Of a stretch of 12,403 nucleotides of DNA, positions 6,571-12,403 are shown in pieces. The stretch comes from Deltaproteobacteria bacterium (lineage in GTDB: Bacteria; Desulfobacterota; Desulfobacteria; Desulfobacterales; JAUVKB01): the NCBI GenBank assembly GCA_030596405.1, contig JAUVKB010000046.1, positions 1 to 12,403 of the forward strand. The letters are read 5' to 3'. The first letter of the stretch is position 1. Every line of letters begins with the position of its first letter. The notes under the pieces are model-generated. The model was not told the DNA's origin and ran no database searches. It saw nothing but the letters and a program-made list of their open reading frames with translations. Both the position numbers and the translations under genes were made by a program.

Positions 6571-7545
6571 TCATACAACAAAAATAAGCACGAGAGCTAT
6601 AACAAGTGAATATATCCCCGTCGATTCCGCAACGGCCTGACCCACCAGCATTATTCTTGTTAAATCACCCGTGGCATTTTCATTTCTTGCAATCCAGCGC
6701 ACCGCGCTTTGGGCGGTAAAGCCTTCACCGACTCCGGGGCCTATCGCTCCCAGACCCATACATAAACCCGCTCCGAGCAATGCCATAGGAGGCGCGATTG
6801 AGCTTGTTTCAGGGAAAGCTTTAAACATCAGTATGAAGCTGATCAGCAGTCCGTATATGGCTGTGGTCTGTGTGACCGCTTGTCCCAAAAGCATAATATT
6901 TGTTACAGGGGTTACAGACAAAGGCTGTCTTGATATCCCCTCACAACTGGCTTCAGCCACAAGGCCGCCTCCCAGGCCCGAGCCGATAGCTCCCAGCCCG
7001 GAAGCAAACCCTGCTCCCAGGATAGCAGCCCATGTCGGTGAGACCGGGCGTCCTGAAAAATTTGTAAATAGTAAGATAAATGACGTCACAAGAGCAAAAA
7101 TAGCGGGCGTCTGGCATACAGCCGAACCGATCAGCATATTTGTCGTTAATCTCCCGCTCATTTCCGGTTGCCGGGCCATGCCTTTGCATGCCGCGCCTGC
7201 GGGAAATCCCGAGCCGACGCCGGAGCCGATAGCTCCCAGCCCCATGGATAATCCGGACGCCAGTAAAACACATGCCGTTACACAGGAGACACTGGTAAAA
7301 TCCGTGAACAGCAGTATCATGGCTATGACCAGCGCAAAAATTGACGCGGACTCGGCTATCGCCTGGCCGACCAGCATTGATTTAAAAATTTCACCTGAAA
7401 TATCAGGATTTCGCGATATGGCTGAATTGGCTTCCGCGGCCGTATAACCTTCACCGATAGCCGCTCCTATTGCGCCGAATCCCATGGCCATTCCGCCTCC
7501 AAGAAAAGCAGCAACGTTCACCCAAGTTTGAGTATCAAATGACAT
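6571..7545 (-). CDS. four-hairpin fused ATP synthase subunit c with alternating ion-site residues
   Basis: A 324-aa proteolipid made of four tandem c hairpins (eight transmembrane helices), at about 1-81, 82-161, 162-242 and 243-324, joined by short extramembrane links. Each repeat has a glycine-rich first helix (G-x-GAIG), a polar loop (RNP/RQP/RNE) and a second helix. Numbered like the single c, positions 32/65/66/67/70 are: hairpin 1 E32, E65, S66, A67, F70; hairpin 2 S112, Q145, T146, P147, F150; hairpin 3 G193, Q226, T227, T228, Y231; hairpin 4 E274, E307, S308, T309, Y312. Thus hairpins 1 and 4 can bind an ion, while 2 and 3 lack both carboxylates. Fused c subunits are known in V/A-type enzymes and, with two hairpins, in the Acetobacterium woodii F-type enzyme; this one is in an F-type operon. 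ATG 7545 lies 3 nt after the atpB stop with only a weak AGG, so translation is probably coupled. The repeats are diverged, so this is not an assembly artefact. Confidence 0.93.
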   Translation of the reverse strand: MSFDTQTWVNVAAFLGGGMAMGFGAIGAAIGEGYTAAEANSAISRNPDISGEIFKSMLVGQAIAESASIFALVIAMILLFTDFTSVSCVTACVLLASGLSMGLGAIGSGVGSGFPAGAACKGMARQPEMSGRLTTNMLIGSAVCQTPAIFALVTSFILLFTNFSGRPVSPTWAAILGAGFASGLGAIGSGLGGGLVAEASCEGISRQPLSVTPVTNIMLLGQAVTQTTAIYGLLISFILMFKAFPETSSIAPPMALLGAGLCMGLGAIGPGVGEGFTAQSAVRWIARNENATGDLTRIMLVGQAVAESTGIYSLVIALVLIFVV

Positions 7546-7548
7546 AAC

Positions 7549-8223
7549 CTATTTTACCTGTACTGAAATATAAACGACCGTAAGCATAGTAAACACAAAT
7601 GCCTGAATTGTGCCGACAAAAAGTCCGAAGAAAGCGTTAAGGACAGGTGGAAAAATAATACTGTAAGTCAAATGAGATACTACCAGTATAATGATAGATC
7701 CACCCATGATATTTCCAAAAAGACGAAAGGATATGGAAATTACTTTGGCTAGTTCACCGATCAGATTCAACGGCATCATAAAAAAAATGGGCTCAAAATA
7801 CGCGCCGGCATAACTTTTAAACCCCTTGGCCTTTATTCCCGCATAATGGGCGATGCAAAAGCCCATTATGCCAAGACTTAACGGCGTGTTAAGATCCTTT
7901 GTCGGTTCTTCAAGATGTGGAATAATCCCCAGCCAGTTTGAAAGCACCAGAAACATAAACAGCGCGCATATTAAAGGAGCATAAGTCTTTGACAGCTTTT
8001 CATCCAGGGCATCCTCGGTTAGACCGTAAAGCTGTGTGACAAACAATTCACCGATTACCTGCACGGGCCCGGGCAATATGCTTTTATCCCTGGTTGCAAA
8101 AAAACCGAAAAGAACAAGAAGAACAATAACGATCCATGTCATCAAAATAGCTTCGAGGTTAAAGGTCATGTCATGCCCAAAAAACGGGATAATTAACTGA
8201 TGTACTTTGCCCAGTTCGTTCAT
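7549..8223 (-). CDS. atpB: ATP synthase Fo subunit a
   Basis: This is the stator subunit that provides the two half-channels for ions at the edge of the c-ring. The 224-aa protein is shorter than E. coli a (271 aa) and has about five or six membrane helices. The essential arginine is R167 in FRLFGN (166-171), equivalent to E. coli R210. PLNLIGELAK (151-160) precedes it with E157, and GTIQAFVF (204-211) carries Q207, equivalent to E. coli Q252. The loop SNWLGIIP (95-102) is also typical. AGGA lies about 10 nt upstream of the ATG. It lies 12 nt after atpI and 3 nt before the four-hairpin c gene, so it is in the middle of a tight operon. Confidence 0.97.
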   Translation of the reverse strand: MNELGKVHQLIIPFFGHDMTFNLEAILMTWIVIVLLVLFGFFATRDKSILPGPVQVIGELFVTQLYGLTEDALDEKLSKTYAPLICALFMFLVLSNWLGIIPHLEEPTKDLNTPLSLGIMGFCIAHYAGIKAKGFKSYAGAYFEPIFFMMPLNLIGELAKVISISFRLFGNIMGGSIIILVVSHLTYSIIFPPVLNAFFGLFVGTIQAFVFTMLTVVYISVQVK

Positions 8224-8235
8224 AATATGTTTTTC

Positions 8236-8622
8236 CTAAACTTGTTTGCCGCTGGTTGTGGTTGTTAAGTTGAAAATATGGTCGATCAGCAAGACAAGCT
8301 GAACAAAAAAAAGCCCTGAAATTACAGCAAACAGATTAAGCTGTTCAAGCTTGATGGCCATTATAAGCGGTATTGCCATCAAGAAATATCTGAAAATGAT
8401 CGTGCCGAAAGAGGCAAAAAAAGTTTTACTCCTTGATTTGCCTATCCTGGTTGAAAGTGTCTCGCCGATTAATACAAAATTGATAACACTGAAAATTGCG
8501 CCCAGTATCAAACCCTTTCCGACAGGTTTCTGGTCTGCCAGAATACAGAAAAGCCCTATTGCAATTGCCAGTATCATTGCCGTTGAACAGTATTTTTTTT
8601 CTGTTTGTCTTACAATCTCCAT
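8236..8622 (-). CDS. atpI: AtpI-family ATP synthase assembly protein
   Basis: A 128-aa membrane protein with four predicted helices (about 13-28, 36-54, 70-90, 95-115) and a basic loop TRIGKSRSK (58-66) between helices 2 and 3, as in the ATP-synt_I family. AtpI is not part of the finished enzyme; it has been implicated in c-ring assembly or stability in Na+- and H+-driven enzymes. Given the unusual c proteins downstream, a role in assembling a mixed ring is an attractive guess. The start overlaps the atpZ stop by one base (TAATG) and no separate ribosome binding site is seen, indicating coupling. Sequence conservation is low, so the name rests largely on topology and on position before atpB. 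Confidence 0.8.
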   Translation of the reverse strand: MEIVRQTEKKYCSTAMILAIAIGLFCILADQKPVGKGLILGAIFSVINFVLIGETLSTRIGKSRSKTFFASFGTIIFRYFLMAIPLIMAIKLEQLNLFAVISGLFFVQLVLLIDHIFNLTTTTSGKQV

Positions 8623-8888
8623 TATTTGAATCGGTTCTTTCTTTTTTGTCCGCTTTTATCCGCGTCATCCGTTATCTCAATGATTTGGCGGTAAACCGTA
8701 ACCCCGCCCCCGATAACTCCAAGTATGGTAAAGATTGTCACAAAAACACCCTTTGTCCCCAGCCATTTATCCAGATACAAGCCGACAAAAAAACAAAAAA
8801 AAATGCAGCCGACCATAGTAAGGCCAAACTGCGTGATGATTGAAAGGTTTTCGGCCCATGAACTATTTTTTTTATAGTCAAAAAACAT
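8622..8888 (-). CDS. atpZ: AtpZ/AtpI-family small membrane protein
   Basis: An 88-aa protein with two membrane helices (about 18-38 and 47-67), a short turn containing LDKWLGTKG (39-47), and a basic tail KSGQKRKNRFK. This matches the AtpZ (ATPase_gene1) family found as the first gene of many Fo operons. In Bacillus, AtpZ with AtpI is linked to Mg2+ supply or synthase assembly. The motif G-x-YLDKW-x-G before the second helix is characteristic. It begins the Fo gene run, 69 nt downstream of the decarboxylase gene, with a weak GGAAA site before the ATG. The N-ATPase AtpQ protein was considered, but gene order and sequence fit AtpZ better. Confidence 0.82.
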   Translation of the reverse strand: MFFDYKKNSSWAENLSIITQFGLTMVGCIFFCFFVGLYLDKWLGTKGVFVTIFTILGVIGGGVTVYRQIIEITDDADKSGQKRKNRFK

Positions 8889-8927
8889 CGTTTCCGCTAA
8901 TTTTAATCAAAAAACCAAAAGTCCGTA

Positions 8928-8948
8928 ACAGGAAATGCCCATTCCTGT
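8928..8948 (-). terminator. hairpin between the decarboxylase gene and atpZ
   Basis: ACAGGAA (8928-8934) and TTCCTGT (8942-8948) form a perfect 7-bp stem with a 7-nt loop. On the - strand it starts 10 nt after the decarboxylase stop. T-rich sequence (TTTTGGTTTTTTG) follows only about 8 nt later, so it is a weak terminator, attenuator or processing site rather than a classical one. It may set different levels for the upstream genes and the Fo genes. Confidence 0.4.
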
Positions 8949-8957
8949 CAAGAAATT

Positions 8958-9911
8958 TTATGTCATGGCTCCTTTTTGTTGAAAGCTTTTATGAGCACAG
9001 TTTAAAAATGTTACCGCATATCCGAAGTCGAACCGGCACAGGCTTTTTTCAGTAAGATTATAACCGGAAGCGACATTTTCCCTGCTGGAATATAATTTTA
9101 TGCATAAATCTTCCACACTGCTTGTTAGAACAAGAGAAAATTTTCCGGGTTTAAATAACGATAATGTTTTCGCTGTTAATTTTAAATAATCCTTTTCAAT
9201 TACATTTGTTTCAAAACTGGCATAAGATCCCTCATGCTGCGGTGTTACATGAACAGTGAAATAGTTTGTTTTAAAAACTCCGTTTAAGGAGTAACCAAAG
9301 GGGGAAAACAGATGACTGTCTGTAACCATCTGCGGGTAAATCTCGTTCAGAGCGGAAAGCTTTTCAGCCCGGCCCGCTGTCCCGAATTTTTTAAAACAGA
9401 AGTTTTCCATTATTAAGGGATCAAGATCGTGCATGAACACTTGCAGGACCGCATCCGGTTCATTTATGATATCCGCATTAGATGAATAAAAAACATGCAC
9501 ATGATCCAGGTTTGCAGGTCCGAGCCTGTAGCTTTTGCCTGGAAAAGATTTCATTATCTGCTTTGCTTCATCTTCAAAATCAGAAGGTTGTTCATGTGGA
9601 AAAGTAAAATTTTTCCGTTCATAAAAAACAAGCGCAACCGTGCTTTTGCCCGTGATATCCAGAATTTTTTCCAGCGCATTGACAAGGGTGGTTTTACCGC
9701 AGGTAATCATAAGAATACGATTATCCCAAACAAAGAGGCTCGATTCGGACAAAAGATATGCATCAAGATTGACTGATGAAACTTTGCTTATAATTTTTGA
9801 CCCGCTCGATTTTACAACTTTTCCCCATCGCCCGCCAATGTCAGAGCGCAGGTCTGCCTGGGGGGAAGCAAGAATAACTTCGAGTCTTTTTTCAGGGCCT
9901 TCAAATTTCAT
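8958..9911 (-). CDS. eukaryotic-type S-adenosylmethionine decarboxylase homologue
   Basis: AdoMet decarboxylase makes the aminopropyl donor for spermidine. Bacteria normally use the short SpeD proteins, but this 317-aa protein is colinear with the eukaryotic (AMD1-like, about 330 aa) class. It starts with FEGPEK near the N-terminus, then has LLSESSLFV with the self-cleavage pair E56-S57 (human E67-S68; Ser becomes the pyruvoyl group) and TCG with C71 (human C82, the same 14-residue spacing). Further on are FSPFGYSLNG with F202 and S208 (human F223, S229), H221 in VHVTP (human H243) and E234 in SFETN (human E247). All residues known to be needed for processing and catalysis are therefore present, so it is probably active. 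ATG 9911 is chosen over TTG 9929 because homology begins there. No spermidine synthase gene is nearby. It lies between the LysM gene and the Fo genes, same strand. Confidence 0.88.
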   Translation of the reverse strand: MKFEGPEKRLEVILASPQADLRSDIGGRWGKVVKSSGSKIISKVSSVNLDAYLLSESSLFVWDNRILMITCGKTTLVNALEKILDITGKSTVALVFYERKNFTFPHEQPSDFEDEAKQIMKSFPGKSYRLGPANLDHVHVFYSSNADIINEPDAVLQVFMHDLDPLIMENFCFKKFGTAGRAEKLSALNEIYPQMVTDSHLFSPFGYSLNGVFKTNYFTVHVTPQHEGSYASFETNVIEKDYLKLTAKTLSLFKPGKFSLVLTSSVEDLCIKLYSSRENVASGYNLTEKSLCRFDFGYAVTFLNCAHKSFQQKGAMT

Positions 9912-9943
9912 TTTTAAGCGCCACCACAACTTTCAATCAAGTC

Positions 9944-10582
9944 TCACTCGCCTGTCAAAAGTTTCTGGCCCGGATGGATAACTGTGCCTGGACCAAGATT
10001 GTTAAGATTAAGCAGTTCATCTACAGTTAAACCATGGCGGCGGCTTATACTGTACAGGGTGTCGCCGGCGTTAACCTCGCAGTAACGTTTTTTCGATTCT
10101 ATTTTAGTGCTTTTTCCGGTTTTAGCGGCTGCCGCTTTTTCCGGTTTACGTCCGGCCGTCTTTTTTTGCAGAATATCCAGTTTTTCAGACAAATCGTCCA
10201 TCCGCATAAAACTGGATGATTCCAGCCGGTCAAGCCGATTCTTGAATATTTCAATCGTTTTGCTCTCCTTGCCAAGCAGCGCCACTCTTTTGTCGATATC
10301 TTTAGTCCCGGCAAGCCGTTCTTCCATATTTTTAAGCCGTGCTTCTATCGTTGCGATTTGTTTTCCAACCTCTGTTTTTAAGAAGTTGGAAATAAAGATG
10401 ACGGACAGGACGGCCAGGATCAAAACAGCCATTCCCGTTAAAACAAAGGGGTTTTTGAACAGATTGAAGCTTAACCTGTTCATTTTTCTGTTGTTCCAGG
10501 ATGAGTATCCCTCTTTTCCGCTAACAGCTTCTTCTGCTTCACCGTTTGTTTCTGCGGCGTCATATGAATCTTTCCATTCCAT
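9944..10582 (-). CDS. membrane-anchored coiled-coil protein with C-terminal LysM domain
   Basis: A 212-aa protein with an acidic cytoplasmic N-terminus (1-45), one membrane helix (about 46-68), a predicted coiled coil (about 70-142, heptads of L/I/M among charged residues), a K/A-rich linker (143-166), and one LysM domain (about 167-210: V-x-AGDTLYSIS through IHPGQKLL). LysM binds N-acetylglucosamine-containing glycans, so the protein likely links the inner membrane to peptidoglycan. Its particular role is unknown; no hydrolase domain is present. The start has a strong site AGGAGGGAT (10587-10595). It is the first gene of the leftward run, divergent from moaA, and ends 32 nt before the decarboxylase start. 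Confidence 0.85.
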   Translation of the reverse strand: MEWKDSYDAAETNGEAEEAVSGKEGYSSWNNRKMNRLSFNLFKNPFVLTGMAVLILAVLSVIFISNFLKTEVGKQIATIEARLKNMEERLAGTKDIDKRVALLGKESKTIEIFKNRLDRLESSSFMRMDDLSEKLDILQKKTAGRKPEKAAAAKTGKSTKIESKKRYCEVNAGDTLYSISRRHGLTVDELLNLNNLGPGTVIHPGQKLLTGE

Positions 10583-10688
10583 TTTTATCCCTCCTGAATT
10601 TAAGTGTTAATTTATCTGGGTAGGAGCTGTTTTAAAATTCCATCTAATGTCTGATGGCTGTGTTGCGCTTCGGCTAAAGATGCTTTCA

Positions 10689-10720
10689 TTGACACCCTGC
10701 GTGTTTTTAGATTATATATT
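10689..10720 (+). promoter_or_regulatory. candidate moaA promoter
   Basis: A consensus TTGACA at 10689-10694 is followed by an AT-rich block ATTATATATT (10711-10720). This offers TATATA after 18 nt or TATATT after 20 nt as the -10 element. Transcription would start near 10727, giving a leader of about 27 nt to the moaA ATG. Spacing is not ideal, so confidence is moderate. Confidence 0.45.
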
Positions 10721-10753
10721 GTTTTATTTCAATTTGGGTTGAATTCACTTTTT

Positions 10754-11746
10754 ATGAGGTTATCAAAATTGATCGACAAATACAACCGGCGCTTGAACTA
10801 CCTTCGGGTTTCAATCACGGACCACTGCAACCTTCGGTGTATATACTGCATGTCTCGTGATTCCGTCACAAAACTTTTACATAAAGAGATATTAAGATAT
10901 GAAGAAATACTAAGGGTTATTAAGACAGGCGTCCGCCTTGGAATATCAAAGGTGCGGATAACAGGGGGAGAACCGCTTGTCAGGAGAGACATTTGCGGGT
11001 TTCTAAGCAGATTGAATGCAATCGACGGCCTTTCGGATATATCCCTTACAACCAACGGTGTTTTACTTTTGGAAAATATCGATAAAATTAAATCCGCGGG
11101 CATTAAACGGATTAATATCAGCCTGGACACCCTGGACAGGCACAAATTTAAAAAAATAACCGGGCATAATTTTTTTCAAAAGGTCATTGAAGGGATAAAA
11201 AGAGCGCTGGATCTGGACTTTTACCCGATTAAACTTAATGTTGTAGTCCTTAACGGAATCAATGATAATGAAATTTTGGATTTTGCCGGGCTGACCTTTT
11301 CTTACCCTTTTCAAGTGCGGTTTATTGAATATATGCCGATCGGAACCGCTTGCATGAGTGACAGGAGGCATATTCTTGCTCCGGAGGTAAAAGATCGTAT
11401 AAGCGTTCTTGGCGATCTGGTTCCAGTAGACAAAGGGCTTGATGACGGCCCTGCCGAGCTTTTTAAACTTAAAGGCGCTAAAGGGGAGATCGGTTTGATA
11501 CATCCGATAAGCAGGCATTTTTGCGCAACGTGCAACCGTTTGAGATTAACGGCAAGCGGCAGGCTGATGCCCTGTTTGCTGTCTGACGTTTATTTCGACA
11601 TTAAAGGCCCGCTCAGAAAAGGATGCTCAGATAATGACCTGGCCGATATCTTTTTAAACGCGGCTTACAACAAGCCTTCCTCTCACCATCTGGCCATGAA
11701 TAATCAGCCGCCGGTTCCAGGCCGGATGTCTGCGATAGGCGGCTGA
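10754..11746 (+). CDS. moaA: GTP 3',8-cyclase MoaA (molybdenum cofactor synthesis)
   Basis: MoaA is the radical SAM enzyme for the first step of molybdopterin synthesis, GTP to 3',8-cyclo-GTP, which MoaC then converts. The 330-aa protein has the N-terminal cluster C25-x3-C29-x2-C32 (CNLRCIYC), GGEP at 71-74, the RFIEYMPIG segment from about 189, and a second 4Fe-4S site C257-x2-C260-x13-C274 (FCATCNRLRLTASG region). It also ends in the Gly-Gly that is essential in MoaA (RMSAIGG). The residue after CM is Ser (CMSRD) rather than the usual Pro, a minor deviation. ATG 10754 is preferred over TTG 10739 because MRLSKLIDKYNR matches the usual start. Neither start has a good ribosome binding site (only GGG about 16 nt upstream). 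No other moa/moe gene is in view, so it stands alone, divergent from the LysM gene. Confidence 0.95.
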   Translation: MRLSKLIDKYNRRLNYLRVSITDHCNLRCIYCMSRDSVTKLLHKEILRYEEILRVIKTGVRLGISKVRITGGEPLVRRDICGFLSRLNAIDGLSDISLTTNGVLLLENIDKIKSAGIKRINISLDTLDRHKFKKITGHNFFQKVIEGIKRALDLDFYPIKLNVVVLNGINDNEILDFAGLTFSYPFQVRFIEYMPIGTACMSDRRHILAPEVKDRISVLGDLVPVDKGLDDGPAELFKLKGAKGEIGLIHPISRHFCATCNRLRLTASGRLMPCLLSDVYFDIKGPLRKGCSDNDLADIFLNAAYNKPSSHHLAMNNQPPVPGRMSAIGG

Positions 11747-11751
11747 CTATG

Positions 11752-11771
11752 CGAAAACGCTTGCGGTTTCG
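11752..11771 (+). other. hairpin just after moaA
   Basis: CGAAAACG (11752-11759) and CGGTTTCG (11764-11771) can pair with one A-G mismatch around a CTTG tetraloop, 5 nt after the moaA stop. There is no T-run behind it, so it is not a standard terminator, but it could protect the moaA 3' end. Confidence 0.35.
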
Positions 11772-11818
11772 TCTATCCTTCTAAACTAAATTGAAAAAAT
11801 TGGCGATTTGTCACGAAA

Positions 11819-11836
11819 TATGTAAGAATTTACATA
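11819..11836. terminator. AT-rich hairpin in the convergent spacer
   Basis: TATGTAA (11819-11825) and TTACATA (11830-11836) form a perfect 7-bp stem with loop GAAT. On the + strand ATTT and, further on, T-rich runs (to about 11870) follow. It may end moaA transcription, and because it is symmetrical it may also act on the opposing transcript. Its low GC makes it weak. Confidence 0.35.
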
Positions 11837-11874
11837 ATTTCCTATTTCCGGTTTCAATTTTTCTTTTTGTTCCA

Positions 11875-12403
11875 TCACTTGGAGCGCAAAAAAAGGAAAT
11901 GTGGGTCACTTAATAGATACTCGCGCCAATGCCTGATTTTCGTTTTCAGAGCCGAACTGGCCAGCCCTTCAAGTCTATCAAGGAATACATCTATTTCGGC
12001 TAATTGCTCCGGGGTTAATGAAGTCAATTGGCCTTCCATGCTCGCGTTAACAATTGGCAGAATTTGGATTAAGATCTCCCGGCTCTTCTCAAGAAGGTCA
12101 GGATTTTTCAGGAGCAAACAGCACCCCTCCCAAGCATGTTGGTAGTAATCCTGAATAGCTCTTCGGCCTTCAGGACTTTTGGAGAGCACCGTATCCCTAA
12201 ATTCTCTGAACATGTCAATGGTGCCCGCCTCACTGTCTTCAAGGGATATACTTACAGGACAATCAGTTACGTTGACATTTGCATAAACTTGAATGCCGAT
12301 CTCAGAACCGTCACTGTAATAGGCCGTAACATAAAAAAGCGTTTGCCCTGAAGATAATCCGTAAAGCGTGAAAGTTGAATCAACATATCCATATCCTGCA
12401 GAG
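11875..12403 (-). CDS. C-terminal part of a probable exported protein (FN3-like strands plus helical C-terminal module), 5' end beyond window
   Basis: The reading frame on the - strand is open from the window edge to the stop at 11875, giving at least 175 residues; an internal ATG at 12213 is not the likely start. The first about 60 visible residues are beta-rich and contain YGLSSGQTLFYVTAYYSDGSE, the last strands of a fibronectin-III-like domain (G-x-T-x-Y-V-T-A-x-x-x-x-G-x-E pattern). After an acidic linker comes MFREFRDTVLSKSPEGR, then YYQHAWEGCCLLLKNPDL, a helical module. It resembles the tail that follows the CFIATA box in many deltaproteobacterial exported proteins (CFI-box C-terminal module), but the CFIATA-type sequence itself is absent. 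The C-terminus is LRSK. Function is unknown; a surface or periplasmic role is inferred. It converges on moaA across 128 nt. Confidence 0.7.
   Translation of the reverse strand, partial: SAGYGYVDSTFTLYGLSSGQTLFYVTAYYSDGSEIGIQVYANVNVTDCPVSISLEDSEAGTIDMFREFRDTVLSKSPEGRRAIQDYYQHAWEGCCLLLKNPDLLEKSREILIQILPIVNASMEGQLTSLTPEQLAEIDVFLDRLEGLASSALKTKIRHWREYLLSDPHFLFLRSK

Noticed and set aside
6671..7447. A 258-codon + strand reading frame inside the four-hairpin c gene
   Set aside because: It is antisense to the c hairpins. Its proline- and alanine-rich translation is the mirror of the glycine-rich helices and repeats with their period. It has no ribosome binding site and no family resemblance.
6571..7545. 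V/A-type ATPase c (K) subunit from a separate V-type operon
   Set aside because: Neighbours are F-type a, b, b', AtpI and AtpZ, and each hairpin is more like F-type c, including the ESTGIYSL motif in hairpin 4.
5173..8888. N-ATPase operon (AtpQ/AtpR type)
   Set aside because: The N-ATPase order begins with beta and epsilon and contains AtpQ and AtpR. Here the order is AtpZ, AtpI, a, c, c, b', b without any F1 genes.
9912..9929. TTG start giving six extra residues on the AdoMet decarboxylase
   Set aside because: No ribosome binding site lies before it, and similarity to the family begins at the ATG at 9911.
10647..10742. A 31-codon reading frame on the + strand upstream of moaA
   Set aside because: There is no ribosome binding site at a workable distance, the composition is not protein-like, and it overlaps the probable moaA promoter.
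1..12403. CRISPR array, tRNA, rRNA, transposase or insertion-sequence ends
   Set aside because: No regularly spaced repeats, no tRNA-like cloverleaf sequence and no transposase-like protein were seen on either strand.

Overview
The window looks like chromosomal DNA from an anaerobic Gram-negative bacterium, most likely a sulfate reducer or relative in the Desulfobacterota (Desulfobacterales-like). This rests on three things: a short-form ThiC-type radical SAM enzyme, an ATP synthase Fo operon of the AtpZ-AtpI-a-c-b'-b type, and a partial surface protein with a C-terminal module common in deltaproteobacterial exported proteins. The taxonomic call is an inference, because the window holds no rRNA or tRNA.

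Left part, + strand (1-5171). A ThiC-family enzyme (thiamin pyrimidine synthase, or possibly its B12-pathway paralogue BzaF) is followed by a visibly AT-rich membrane acyltransferase of the acyltransferase-3 family, then a full-length ClpB disaggregase. The acyltransferase differs in base composition from both neighbours and looks like a later insertion.

Central part, - strand (5173-8888). This is a complete Fo (membrane) half of an F-type ATP synthase, transcribed right to left: AtpZ, AtpI, subunit a, a 324-residue subunit c made of four fused hairpins, an ordinary one-hairpin subunit c, b' and b. No F1 genes follow, and the b gene ends 1 nt from the convergent clpB stop. In the fused c protein, hairpins 1 and 4 keep both membrane glutamates of the two-carboxylate (Na+-type) ion site. 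Hairpins 2 and 3 have lost both together (Ser/Gly and Gln). The neighbouring single c has E32 and E65 with the Na+-ligand set S66, T67 and Y70. The operon therefore appears to encode a mixed c-ring in which part of the hairpins cannot carry an ion. This is the most remarkable thing in the window.

Upstream of the Fo genes on the same strand (8958-10582) lie a eukaryotic-type (about 317 aa, pyruvoyl) S-adenosylmethionine decarboxylase homologue and a membrane-anchored coiled-coil LysM protein. Divergent from these is moaA (10754-11746, +), the GTP 3',8-cyclase of molybdenum cofactor synthesis. The right edge (11875-12403, -) holds the C-terminal part of a large, probably exported protein with a fibronectin-III-like strand pattern and a helical C-terminal module; its start lies beyond the window.

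The Fo genes work as one membrane motor. AtpZ and AtpI probably help assembly or Mg2+ supply, a and c form the ion path and rotor, and b and b' form the stator stalk. The other genes are housekeeping (clpB, moaA, thiC-like) or single accessory genes with no visible pathway partner here.
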